Shown piece after piece: positions 24,172 to 32,336 of a stretch of 40,466 nt of DNA. The position numbers and the translations under genes were made by a program. Each line of letters opens with the position of its first letter. Position 1 is the first letter of the stretch. The notes beneath the pieces were generated by a model that saw only the letters and a program-made list of their open reading frames with translations, was not told the DNA's origin and ran no database searches. This DNA is from Betaproteobacteria bacterium RIFCSPLOWO2_02_FULL_68_150 (GTDB lineage Bacteria > Pseudomonadota > Gammaproteobacteria > Burkholderiales > SG8-39), in assembly GCA_001771975.1 (NCBI GenBank), contig MERE01000101.1:1-40466 (forward strand), in the 5' to 3' direction.

Positions 24172-25515
24172 GTGCCCCGTCTGCTGCGCGTCACGCTGCT
24201 CTCGGCCCGTGACCTCCTTGCCGCGGCGGGGCCGTTCGTGCTCATCGCGCTGGTCCTGCTGGTCGGGGCGTATTTCCTCCTCAAGCCGACGCCACCCAGA
24301 CGCGTGGTGCTGGCGACCGGCCCCGCGTTCAGCGATTTCGAATCTTTCGGCAAGCGTTACCAGGACGAGCTGAAACGCCACGGCATCGAGGTAACGCTGC
24401 GCGCAACCGAAGGTTCCACCGCCAACCGCCGCCTGCTGCGCGACGCGAAGCACGACGTCGATTTCGGCTTCATGCGCGGCGGCACGAGCGAGACCGTGCT
24501 CGCTGCGGAAGAGGCCAAAGGCGGCATGGCGCTGGTTTCGCTCGGCAGCCTGTTCTACGAACCGGTGTGGATTTTCTATCGCACCGACGCGGCGAAGAAA
24601 CTTCCGGGCGGCAGGCTTGCCAGCCTGCTGCCGCTGCGCGACTGGCGTGTCAACACGGGCGCCCGGGGCAGCGGCCCCACCCCGATCCTGCTCAGGCTGT
24701 TGCAGGCGAACGGCATCGCGCGCGACGCCGTCAAGCTCGATCGCCAGGAGCAGGGCCCGGCGGTGGCGGCCTTTTTCGATGGTTCTCTCGACGCGCTGGT
24801 TCTCGTCTCTGCGCCCGAGGGTGCCGCGGTGCAGGTGCTGCTGCGCGAACCCGGCATCGCGCTGTACGAGTTCGATCAGGCGGAGGCCTATTCGCGCCGC
24901 TTTGCGTATTTGAACAGGGTGGTGCTGCCGCGCGGCATCGTGGATTTCGCCAAGGACTCGCCGCCGCACGACGTGCCGCTGCTGGCGCCGACCACGATGC
25001 TGGTGGCGCGCGAAGACACGCATCCCGCGCTGGTGCAGTTGTTCGTGCAGGCGGCGCACCGCATCCACGGCGAGCCGGGCTGGTTCGCGCACGCGCGCCA
25101 GTTCCCGAGCGCGCGCGATTCGGAACTGCCGCTGGCACGCGAGGCCGAGCGCTTTTACCGCAGCGGTCCGCCGCTGCTGCAGCGCTATCTGCCGTTCTGG
25201 CTAGCCAACCTGATCGACCGCATGTGGGTGGCGCTGCTGTCGATCATCGCGCTGCTGATTCCACTCGGGCGCATCGTGCCGCCGCTGTACCAGTTCCGGG
25301 TGCGCTCGCGCATCTTCCGCTGGTACCGGCACCTGCGCGGTATCGAGCAGGAGCTGGCGAGCGGGGGCACACCGCCCGCCGAGCTGCTGGCGGCGCTGGA
25401 GCGGCTCGAAGCGAAGGCCGAGCGCATCACCGTGCCGCTGTCCTACACCGACGAGCTGTACGCGCTGCGCAGCCATATCGGCATGGTGCGCGAGCGGCTG
25501 CGGCTGGCGAGGTAG
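24172..25515 (+). CDS. Membrane-anchored TAXI-family TRAP solute-binding protein
   Basis: This 447-residue protein has an N-terminal membrane helix (about 18-38, AAAGPFVLIALVLLVGAYFLL). A TAXI-type periplasmic binding domain follows (about 43-330, with VVLATGPAFSDFESFGKRY, FGFMRGGTSE and NTGARGSGPTPILLRLL). A second helix lies near 345-370 (MWVALLSIIALLIPLGRIVPP), then a C-terminal helical cytoplasmic region. Classical TAXI proteins are free in the periplasm and feed a TRAP permease. This one is tethered at both ends and has no permease nearby, so it may sense rather than transport. The start is GTG at 24172. Confidence 0.88.
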   Translation: MPRLLRVTLLSARDLLAAAGPFVLIALVLLVGAYFLLKPTPPRRVVLATGPAFSDFESFGKRYQDELKRHGIEVTLRATEGSTANRRLLRDAKHDVDFGFMRGGTSETVLAAEEAKGGMALVSLGSLFYEPVWIFYRTDAAKKLPGGRLASLLPLRDWRVNTGARGSGPTPILLRLLQANGIARDAVKLDRQEQGPAVAAFFDGSLDALVLVSAPEGAAVQVLLREPGIALYEFDQAEAYSRRFAYLNRVVLPRGIVDFAKDSPPHDVPLLAPTTMLVAREDTHPALVQLFVQAAHRIHGEPGWFAHARQFPSARDSELPLAREAERFYRSGPPLLQRYLPFWLANLIDRMWVALLSIIALLIPLGRIVPPLYQFRVRSRIFRWYRHLRGIEQELASGGTPPAELLAALERLEAKAERITVPLSYTDELYALRSHIGMVRERLRLAR

Positions 25516-25720
25516 GCTGCTTGCCGAGCAGTTTCGGGTTTGCGGCGATCGGACGATTGCCTGGCGGCGACACCATCGGTTGTCCGGGTGCGTATCCTGA
25601 GGAATCAACGCGGTAGCGCCACGCCACCCGGTGAACGGCGCTTACAACCTGTTTCAATTTTCCCCGCATCGCGGACAGCGACAAACCGGTCCAAGCGTTA
25701 TAGGGTCAGAGCAGCCCAAG

Positions 25721-27031
25721 ATGCGCATCGTCCGATTTCTCCTCGCCGCACTCATTGCACTGGCCGCGACCGCGCCCGTGCAGAGCGCGCATGCGCAGGC
25801 GCCGTACACGCAGGCCGAGCTGGACCAGATGCTTGCCCCCATTGCCCTGTATCCGGACGCCCTGCTCTCCCAGATCCTGCTCGCCGCCACCCGGCCGCTC
25901 GAGGTGGTCGAGGCCGCCCGGTGGTCGCGCGCCAATCCGGAGCTTCAGGGCGATGAGGCGGTGCAAGCCGTGCAGCGGGAGTACTGGGATCCGAGCGTGA
26001 AATCCCTGGTTGCGTTTCCGCAGCTGCTCGCGCGCATGGACGAAAAGCTCGAGTGGACCAAGGCGCTCGGCGATGCCTTCTTCGTGCAGGAGCCGGTGGT
26101 CATGGAAACGATCCAGGAACTGCGGCGGCGCGCACGCGCGGCCGGCCATTTGCTGCCGGACGATCGGCTGCGCGTTCGCGAGGACGGGCAGGCCATCGTC
26201 ATCGAGCCCGCGGTGCCGCAAATGCTGTACGTCCCCTATTACGATCCCTGGGTCGTTTATGGCCCGTGGTGGTGGTCTGCCTACCCGCCCATCGCGTGGA
26301 CGCCCTGGCCCGGATACGTGGTTCGCAGGCCGGGCGGTCCGGCCGGCTTCTGGTGGGGGCCGGGCAGCGGAGTCTCGATCCGGTTCATGATCGGCAGCGT
26401 CGACTGGTTCCATCGTCGCGTGCGCGTTCCGGTGCATCCCGGTTATTCGCGCCCGGTGACGATTCACCGCGATCCGCCGCTGCCGCGCCGCATCGCGCCC
26501 GATTCCGTGGCGCCCGAGCCCAGGATCGAGCCGCGGGCGCCGCGCGCCGAACGGCCCTATCCGCGGCGCGATTTCCGCCCGGACGCCGCTGCGCCCGAAG
26601 CGCGCAGGATCGAGCCGCGAGCGGGCCCGGTGGTCGATCCCGCCCCGCGGTTCACGCAGCGCGCGCCGCAAACGCAGCAGCCCGCGCCCGCGACACCTGT
26701 CGCGCCGGTGCGGGTCGAACGCCCACTTCGCACCGAAGTGCCGCGCGTCCAGCGTGCACCGCAAACTCAGCCGGCGCAATCACAAGCGCAGCGCATCGAG
26801 CGCGCCCCACAGCCGCAGCCTCAGCCGCCGCAATCGCAGGTGCAGCGCATCGAACGCGCCCCGCAGCCTCAGCCGCCGCACGCCAAAGCCTCTCGGTTCC
26901 AGGCACCGCAAGCCCTGCCGCCACGCGGCGAGCCTGCGCCCAAAGCGGCGCCAGCGCGCACCGAACCCGCATCGCGCAAGAACGGGCGCGACGCGCACGA
27001 TGCTCCGCCGCGCGGCGGCGTGCGACCCTAA
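25721..27031 (+). CDS. DUF3300 family exported protein with Pro/Arg/Gln-rich tail
   Basis: This 436-residue protein has a signal peptide (cleavage after AHA, near residue 25). The DUF3300 domain (about 28-230) opens with YTQAELDQMLAPIALYPDAL and includes ATRPLEVVEAARW and WDPSVKSLVAFPQLL. Next comes a Trp/Tyr-rich stretch (YVPYYDPWVVYGPWWWSAYP). Residues from about 250 on are low-complexity Pro, Arg, Ala and Gln with a repeated QRIERAPQPQP unit, suggesting a flexible envelope-spanning or binding tail. The family has no assigned function. The 205 bases upstream hold no clear promoter to my eye, apart from a TATAGG near 25700. Confidence 0.88.
   Translation: MRIVRFLLAALIALAATAPVQSAHAQAPYTQAELDQMLAPIALYPDALLSQILLAATRPLEVVEAARWSRANPELQGDEAVQAVQREYWDPSVKSLVAFPQLLARMDEKLEWTKALGDAFFVQEPVVMETIQELRRRARAAGHLLPDDRLRVREDGQAIVIEPAVPQMLYVPYYDPWVVYGPWWWSAYPPIAWTPWPGYVVRRPGGPAGFWWGPGSGVSIRFMIGSVDWFHRRVRVPVHPGYSRPVTIHRDPPLPRRIAPDSVAPEPRIEPRAPRAERPYPRRDFRPDAAAPEARRIEPRAGPVVDPAPRFTQRAPQTQQPAPATPVAPVRVERPLRTEVPRVQRAPQTQPAQSQAQRIERAPQPQPQPPQSQVQRIERAPQPQPPHAKASRFQAPQALPPRGEPAPKAAPARTEPASRKNGRDAHDAPPRGGVRP
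26771..26880 (+). repeat. Tandem repeat inside the DUF3300 tail
   Basis: Two similar units of about 54 and 48 bases (from 26771 and from 26825) each encode QRIERAPQPQP with minor changes. They lie in frame in the low-complexity C-terminus and could vary in number by slippage or recombination. Confidence 0.7.
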
Positions 27032-27075
27032 GTGCGCTACCATGCGCGCTTTTCGGCGCGCAGGGAGATTCGGCG

Positions 27076-27828
27076 ATGGACAAGGTCGCGGTAGTCACGG
27101 GTGCGGGCACGGGCATCGGCAAGGCCTCGTCGCTCGCGCTTCTCAAGGCAGGCTGGCGGGTGGTGTTCGCGGGACGTCGCGGCGACGTGCTGCACAAGGC
27201 GATCGCCGATGCGGGCGGCGACGCTGCGCGGGCGCTCGCGGTGCCCACCGATGTCGGCAACGCCGGTTCGGTGCGCCAGCTTTTCGCTGCCGTCAGGGAG
27301 CGCTGCGGCCGGCTCGACCTGCTGTTCAACAATGCCGGCATGGGCACACCCGGCAACATCAATCTCGAGGACCTGACGCTCGAGCAATGGCAGGCGGTCC
27401 TGGCGGCGAACCTGACCGGGGCGTTCCTGTGCACCCAGGAAGCGTTTCGCATCATGAAGCAGCAGGCCCCGCGAGGCGGACGCATCATCAACAACGGCTC
27501 GATTTCGGCGCACGCGCCGCGGCCCAATTCATTGCCCTATACGGCCACCAAGCACGCCATCACCGGCCTCACCAAGGCAGCGCAGCTCGACGGTCGCAAG
27601 TACGACATCGCGGTCGGGCAGATCGACATCGGCAATGCCGCGACGGAAATGACCGAGCGCATGGCCAAAGGCGTGGCGCAGGCCGATGGCAGCCTGAAGA
27701 TCGAAGCGCGCATGGACGTGCAGCACGTGGCGCAGGCGATCGTCTACATGGCGAGTCTGCCGCTCGAGTCGAACGTGCTGTTCATGACGCTCAAGGCGAC
27801 CCAGATGCCGTTCGAAGGGCGCGGCTGA
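27076..27828 (+). CDS. Short-chain dehydrogenase/reductase (SDR)
   Basis: This is a 250-residue classical SDR. The cofactor-binding motif is TGAGTGIGKA (residues 8-17), the structural motif is NNAGM near 91, the catalytic Ser lies in NNGSISAH (near 140), and Tyr-Lys are in YTATK (near 156-160). FAGRR after strand 2 suggests NADP(H) preference. It starts 44 bases after the DUF3300 gene and ends four bases before a second SDR, so all three may be co-transcribed. The C-terminal region (KATQMPFEGRG) lacks the usual TGQ-DGG block, a feature of a subset of SDRs. The substrate is unknown. Confidence 0.93.
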   Translation: MDKVAVVTGAGTGIGKASSLALLKAGWRVVFAGRRGDVLHKAIADAGGDAARALAVPTDVGNAGSVRQLFAAVRERCGRLDLLFNNAGMGTPGNINLEDLTLEQWQAVLAANLTGAFLCTQEAFRIMKQQAPRGGRIINNGSISAHAPRPNSLPYTATKHAITGLTKAAQLDGRKYDIAVGQIDIGNAATEMTERMAKGVAQADGSLKIEARMDVQHVAQAIVYMASLPLESNVLFMTLKATQMPFEGRG

Positions 27829-27832
27829 GCGC

Positions 27833-28582
27833 ATGTTCGGACTCGCCGGAAAGGTGGCGATCGTCACCGGCGGCAATGGCGGCATCGGGCTGGGGATGGC
27901 GCGCGGCCTCGCCGGAGCCGGAGCGCGCGTGGTGGTCGCCGCACGCGACGCGAACAAATCGGAGGCAGCGGTGCGCGAGCTCGGCGCCGGCGCGCTGGCG
28001 ATCGCCGTCGATGTCACCGATGAGCGCTCGGTGGACGCATTGTTCCGCGACGCCGTCGCGCGGTGCGGGCGGCTCGACATCCTGGTGAACAATGCCGGCA
28101 TCAACATTCGCAAGCCGCCGCACGAGCTGTCGCTCGCCGAATGGCGCCAGGTCATCGACACCAATCTCACCAGCGCCTACCTCTGCTCGCACGCCGCGCA
28201 CCCCGCAATGAAGCGCGCCGGCGGCGGCAAGATCATCAACATCGGCTCCATGATGTCGATCTTCGGCGCGCCCTACGCGCCGGCCTATGCGGCGAGCAAG
28301 GGCGGCATCGTCCAGTTCACCAAGGCCTGCGCCGCAGCGTGGGCGCCGGACCAAATCCAGGTCAATGCCATCCTGCCCGGCTGGATCGACACCGATTTGA
28401 CGCGCAGGGCGCGCGTGCAAGTCGCCGGATTGCACGACAGCGTGCTCAGGCGAACCCCCGCCGGGCGCTGGGGCACGATCGACGATTTCCGCGGCATCGC
28501 GGTGTTTCTCGCCGGGCGCGCCTCGGACTTCATCACCGGCGCCGCGATCACGGTCGACGGCGGCTACTCGGTCCAGGGCTGA
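27833..28582 (+). CDS. Short-chain dehydrogenase/reductase (SDR), KduD/FabG-like
   Basis: This 249-residue classical SDR has TGGNGGIGLGMA (residues 12-23), VNNAGINIRKP (near 84), the catalytic Ser in NIGSMMS, and YAASKGG with Tyr and Lys. The C-terminal ITGAAITVDGGYS is complete. The sequence looks like the gluconate 5-dehydrogenase/KduD group acting on sugar acids or keto acids. It sits four bases after the previous SDR and ten bases before the LOG gene. The two SDRs are only distantly alike, so they are not a recent duplication. Confidence 0.93.
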   Translation: MFGLAGKVAIVTGGNGGIGLGMARGLAGAGARVVVAARDANKSEAAVRELGAGALAIAVDVTDERSVDALFRDAVARCGRLDILVNNAGINIRKPPHELSLAEWRQVIDTNLTSAYLCSHAAHPAMKRAGGGKIINIGSMMSIFGAPYAPAYAASKGGIVQFTKACAAAWAPDQIQVNAILPGWIDTDLTRRARVQVAGLHDSVLRRTPAGRWGTIDDFRGIAVFLAGRASDFITGAAITVDGGYSVQG

Positions 28583-28592
28583 AGCCCGCACC

Positions 28593-29360
28593 ATGGCGAC
28601 GCAGGGACGCCCACCGGTCAAGGCCTACCGCAACCGCGGTTTCCTCAACAGCAGGGAGGCGCGCGCGTTGCGCATCCTCGCCGAGTATCTCGAGCCCAAG
28701 AGCCGCTTCGAACGCCACCGCATCGACGACACCATCGTATTCATCGGCTCGGCGCGGATCCGGCCGCGCGGCGAAGCGCAGGGCGGCGTTGCCGGGATGT
28801 CCGGCTATTACGAAGCGGCGCGTGAACTCGCCTTCCGGCTCACCACCTGGTCCAAGGCGCTCGACTCGAAGGAGCGGCGCTTCGTGGTGTGCACCGGCGG
28901 CGGACCGGGAATCATGGAAGCCGCCAACCGGGGCGCCGCCGAGGCCCACGGCGTCAACGTGGGGCTCACGATTTCGATCCCGCTACCGGAATTCGAGAAC
29001 CGCTATGTGACGCGCGCGCTCGCGTTGCGCTTCCACTACTTCTTCATGCGCAAGTTCTGGTTCTACTACCCGGCCAAGGCGGTGGTCGTGTTCCCGGGCG
29101 GCTTCGGCACGCTCGACGAGCTGTTCGAGCTGCTGACGCTGGTGCAGACGCGCAAGATGACCAAGCCGATGCCGATCGTGCTCTTCGGCGACCAGTACTG
29201 GCGCCAGGTGGTCGATTTCGACGCGCTCGTGCGCCACGGCACGATCGATGCGCGCGACCTCGATCTGATGCACCGCGCCGACTCGGTAGACGATGCTTTC
29301 CACTGGCTCGTCGCGCAGCTCACCGAACACGCCCTCGGCCGGCCCGGCCCGATGCTCTAG
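28593..29360 (+). CDS. LOG family (lysine decarboxylase-like) nucleotide phosphoribohydrolase
   Basis: This 255-residue protein has the two signature motifs of the LOG family: GGGPGIMEAANRGA (near 108) and PGGFGTLDELFELLT (near 168). Characterised members cleave ribose 5-phosphate from (cytokinin) nucleoside monophosphates. The extended N-terminus of about 50 residues matches the longer LOG subgroup. Its TAG stop shares the palindrome CTAG with the stop of the convergent slipin gene. Calling it a lysine decarboxylase, as some databases do, is not supported by known chemistry. Confidence 0.9.
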   Translation: MATQGRPPVKAYRNRGFLNSREARALRILAEYLEPKSRFERHRIDDTIVFIGSARIRPRGEAQGGVAGMSGYYEAARELAFRLTTWSKALDSKERRFVVCTGGGPGIMEAANRGAAEAHGVNVGLTISIPLPEFENRYVTRALALRFHYFFMRKFWFYYPAKAVVVFPGGFGTLDELFELLTLVQTRKMTKPMPIVLFGDQYWRQVVDFDALVRHGTIDARDLDLMHRADSVDDAFHWLVAQLTEHALGRPGPML

Positions 29361-30124
29361 CCCTTCAGCTTCTTCGTCGCCTCCAGGATCGGCCCGATGA
29401 CGTCCATCGGGAGCGGAAAGACGATCGTGCTCGATTTGTCGCCCGCGATCTGGGTGAGCGTCTGGAGGTACCGGAGCTGCATCGCCTCGGCGCGCTGCGA
29501 CAGCATTTTGGCGGCCTCGAGCAGCTTTTCGGAGGCCTGCAGCTCGCCCTCGGCGTGGATCACCTTGGCGCGCCGCGCGCGCTCGGCCTCGGCCTGCTGC
29601 GCGATCGCGCGCACCATGGTCTCGTTCAGGTCGACATGCTTGATCTCCACGTTGGAGACCTTGATGCCCCAGGCGTCGGTCTGCGCATCGAGCACGGTCT
29701 GGATATCGAGATTGAGCCTCTCGCGCTCGGCGAGCAGCTCGTCGAGTTCGTGCTTGCCGAGCACCGCGCGCAGCGTGGTCTGCGAGAGCTGGCTGGTCGC
29801 CTCGAGGAAGTTCGCCACCTGGATGATCGCAAGCTGCGGGTCGACGACCCGGAAATAGACCACTGCGTTCACCTTCACCGAGACGTTGTCGCGCGTGATC
29901 ACGTCCTGCGGCGGCACGTCGAACACCACGGTGCGCAGGTCGACGCGCACGTACTGCTGGATGCCCGGGATGATGATGATCAGGCCCGGGCCCTTCACGC
30001 GCTGGAAGCGCCCGAGCAGGAACACCACCGCGCGCTCGTACTCGCGCAGGATCTTGATCGACGCCGCGAGCAACGCGACCACGAGGATCAGCGCGCCGAT
30101 GCCGAAATTGAACTCGAATCCCAT
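29357..30124 (-). CDS. Slipin/stomatin-like SPFH-domain membrane protein
   Basis: This protein has an N-terminal helix (about 8-25), an SPFH domain opening with REYERAVVFLLGRFQRVKGPG, and a long helical segment rich in Ala and Glu (QQAEAERARRAKVIHAEGE). Slipins form oligomeric membrane microdomains and pair with NfeD proteins. Start choice: GGGAG ends six bases before the ATG at 30124, but directly abuts the ATG at 30130, which overlaps the nfeD stop. The shorter 255-residue form is better placed. It is translated with the upstream NfeD-type protease gene, and the protease may cut the slipin C-terminus, as shown for archaeal homologues. Confidence 0.92.
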   Translation of the reverse strand: MGFEFNFGIGALILVVALLAASIKILREYERAVVFLLGRFQRVKGPGLIIIIPGIQQYVRVDLRTVVFDVPPQDVITRDNVSVKVNAVVYFRVVDPQLAIIQVANFLEATSQLSQTTLRAVLGKHELDELLAERERLNLDIQTVLDAQTDAWGIKVSNVEIKHVDLNETMVRAIAQQAEAERARRAKVIHAEGELQASEKLLEAAKMLSQRAEAMQLRYLQTLTQIAGDKSSTIVFPLPMDVIGPILEATKKLKG

Positions 30125-30126
30125 GT

Positions 30127-31458
30127 TCATCTCCCTTCGCCGTTCTCGGCAACCACGATCAGGACGAGGCGCTCCATGCCGGTGACGCGCAGCCGTGCGC
30201 CGCGCCGCACCGGCCAGCGTGAGCGCACGCGCCAGTTCTCGCCGTGCACCCGCGCCCAGCCTTCGCTCTCGAAATCCTCCAGCGCCTCACCCGCGGCGCC
30301 GACCATCTGCTCGCGCCCGCTCACGACGGGCCTGCGCCGCTGGCGCACCAGCATGCCGACGACGAAGACCAGGAACGCCGCGCTCGCTGCCGCGACCCCC
30401 CCGATCAGTGCATAGGGAATCTCGAAGCCGGGCACGTCGCTCTCGATCAGCATGATCGAACCGAGCACGAAGGCGATCAGCCCGCCGATGCCGAGCGAGC
30501 CGAACGCGGGCAGGAACGCCTCGGCGACCATGAACGCGATGCCCAGCAGGATCAGCGCGAGCCCCGCATAGTTGACCGGAAGAAGATGGAAGGCATACAT
30601 CGCCAGCAACACCGAAATCGTGCCGACCACCCCCGGCAGCACCAGCCCCGGGTTGGTGAACTCGAAGATCAGCGCGTACGCCCCGAGCAGGAGCAGCAGG
30701 TAGGCGACGCTCGGATTGGTGATCACGGAGAGCACCCGCGTGCGCCAATCGAGCGGCATTTCGATCACCTGCGCGCCGGCGGTTTGCAGTTTCGAGACCC
30801 CCTCCAGCTTGCGCAGCAGCTCGGGCACGTCGCTGGCCATCAGATCGATCACCTTGAGCTTGAGCGCCTCGTCGGCGGGCAGGCTCACCGCCTCGCGCAC
30901 GGCACGCTCGCCCCAGTCCGCGTTGCGGCCGCGCAGTTTCGCCAGGCTGCGGATGTAGGCGGCCGCGTCGTGCGTCACCTTGCGCGTCATGGTGTCGACC
31001 GGATCGGCGCTCTCGTCCTTGCGGGGCTTGTCCTTCTTCGCGCTGCCCGGCTGCGTTTGCGGCATGCCGATCGACACCGGCGAGGCCGCACCCAGGTTGG
31101 TTCCCGGCGCCATGGCGGCGAAGTGCGCGGCGTACAGGATGAACGTTCCCGCGCTGGCCGCGCGAGCGCCACCCGGGGCGACAAAAGCCGCCACCGGCAC
31201 GGGCGAGGCCAGGATATCCTTGATGATCTCGCGCATCGAACTGTCGAGTCCGCCCGGCGTGTCGATGCGCAGCACGACGAGCGCTGCCTTGTCCTGCGCC
31301 GCGCGTTTGAGCGCGCGGCGCACGAAGTCGGCACTCGCCGGGCCGATCGCGCCTTCGAGCGGCACGACCATGACCGGTGCCGGCGCGGTGGCCGCGCAAA
31401 GCGGCCATAGCAGACCGAGCAGGAGGAACCGCAGAAGCGCCATGCCACGCGCCGCCAT
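30127..31458 (-). CDS. NfeD-family membrane-bound serine protease (ClpP-class)
   Basis: This protein of about 443 residues has a signal peptide, then a ClpP-like protease domain with IDTPGGLDSSM and the catalytic Ser in RAASAGTFI. Four to five membrane helices and a C-terminal NfeD OB-fold domain follow (EGWARVHGENWRVRS, ending RLVLIVVAENGEG). It is the long NfeD form that pairs with slipin. The start may be ATG 31458 or ATG 31443. A TATAGT hexamer lies seven bases before the first, so that one may be read from a leaderless mRNA. Longer upstream starts add non-family residues. The likely role is membrane-protein quality control. Confidence 0.9.
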   Translation of the reverse strand: MAARGMALLRFLLLGLLWPLCAATAPAPVMVVPLEGAIGPASADFVRRALKRAAQDKAALVVLRIDTPGGLDSSMREIIKDILASPVPVAAFVAPGGARAASAGTFILYAAHFAAMAPGTNLGAASPVSIGMPQTQPGSAKKDKPRKDESADPVDTMTRKVTHDAAAYIRSLAKLRGRNADWGERAVREAVSLPADEALKLKVIDLMASDVPELLRKLEGVSKLQTAGAQVIEMPLDWRTRVLSVITNPSVAYLLLLLGAYALIFEFTNPGLVLPGVVGTISVLLAMYAFHLLPVNYAGLALILLGIAFMVAEAFLPAFGSLGIGGLIAFVLGSIMLIESDVPGFEIPYALIGGVAAASAAFLVFVVGMLVRQRRRPVVSGREQMVGAAGEALEDFESEGWARVHGENWRVRSRWPVRRGARLRVTGMERLVLIVVAENGEGR

Positions 31459-31464
31459 ACCCGA

Positions 31465-31496
31465 ACTATAGTCCTGCCCCGCCGCCTTTGGGGCAG
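31465..31496. promoter_or_regulatory. Divergent nfeD/regulator intergenic site: -10 hexamer and inverted repeat
   Basis: On the minus strand TATAGT (31470-31465) precedes nfeD. Just upstream of it is a perfect 7-bp inverted repeat, CTGCCCC and GGGGCAG (31474-31480 and 31490-31496), with a nine-base spacer. The placement is right for an operator acting on nfeD and possibly on the divergent response regulator. The binding protein is unknown. Confidence 0.35.
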
Positions 31497-31588
31497 TGCG
31501 GATACTGCGCACTGGCCAGAACACCTACCTAAGTCGTAAGACCATTGACCGACAGCGATGGCGAGCGCCGCGTGGTAAAACAGCCGGC

Positions 31589-32236
31589 GTGAGAATCCTG
31601 GTCGTCGACGATTACGCACTGGTGCGCGAGGGCTTGCGCCACGCACTGCAGGCACTTGGCGACAACGTCGAGGTCGTCGAGGCGTGCGACGCCGAGGAGG
31701 CGCTGCGCCTGATCGCCGAGATCCCCGCGCTCGACCTCGTTCTGCTCGACATCGGCTTGCCGGGCATGGACGGTTTTCTCGCCCTCGACGAGATGCGCCG
31801 CGGACACAGCTCCGTGCCGATCGTGGTCCTGTCCGCGTCGGCCGAGCAGCGCGACATATCGGCTGCACTGAACATGGGCGCGATGGGATACATTCCGAAG
31901 ATGGTGCCGCGCGAGGTGATGCTGCGCGCACTGCGCCTGGTGCTGGCGGGCGGGGTCTACATTCCGCCCCAGGCGCTCGGCATGCCCGGTTTCTCCGGCG
32001 CGCCGACAGGCGGTGCTGCCGCAGCGCCGAAATCGCTCGACGAACTCGGCCTCACCGGAAGGCAAAGGCAAGTGCTCGGCCTGATCGCCCAGGGCAAGCC
32101 GAACAAGGCCATCGCGAACGAGCTGCAGATTTCCGAGCCGACGGTGAAGGCCCATGTCACCGAGATCCTGCGCGCGCTCAAGGCCTCGAGCCGCGCGCAG
32201 GCGATGGTCACGGCGCGGCGCTTCGGCCTGCGCTGA
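31589..32236 (+). CDS. NarL/FixJ-type response regulator (orphan)
   Basis: This 215-residue protein has a receiver domain (RILVVDDYALVREGL, phospho-acceptor Asp54 in LVLLDIGLPGMDG, Lys in GYIPKMV). A linker leads to a LuxR-type helix-turn-helix (LTGRQRQVLGLIAQG, then NKAIANELQISEPTVKAHVT). I chose GTG at 31589 because the receiver starts there. Upstream in-frame residues do not resemble the family. No histidine kinase is adjacent, so the partner is elsewhere. The nearby inverted repeat at 31474-31496 could be its target, which is speculation. Confidence 0.93.
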   Translation: MRILVVDDYALVREGLRHALQALGDNVEVVEACDAEEALRLIAEIPALDLVLLDIGLPGMDGFLALDEMRRGHSSVPIVVLSASAEQRDISAALNMGAMGYIPKMVPREVMLRALRLVLAGGVYIPPQALGMPGFSGAPTGGAAAAPKSLDELGLTGRQRQVLGLIAQGKPNKAIANELQISEPTVKAHVTEILRALKASSRAQAMVTARRFGLR

Positions 32237-32315
32237 GAACGCCTGGGCGAGCGGCCAGACTCAAGGCCGGCCGCGCAAGCGGTCGAATTCCTCCGCCACC
32301 CAGCCGATGCATGGC

Positions 32316-32336
32316 CTGAAACTTACCCTGTTTCAG
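32316..32336. terminator. Inverted repeat at convergent gene ends
   Basis: CTGAAAC and GTTTCAG are perfectly complementary around TTACCCT. It overlaps the stop codon of the acyltransferase and follows the regulator gene, so it could act as a bidirectional stop. It is AT-rich with no T-run, so it is weak. Confidence 0.35.

Noticed and set aside
26771..26880. Short tandem repeat as a mobile or CRISPR-like element
   Set aside because: It has only two imperfect units, in frame within a low-complexity protein tail, and is explained by coding repeats.
26053..27828. A 591-codon frame apparently fusing a domain to the first SDR
   Set aside because: Only the part from 27076 is SDR sequence. The earlier part is an out-of-frame reading of the DUF3300 gene.
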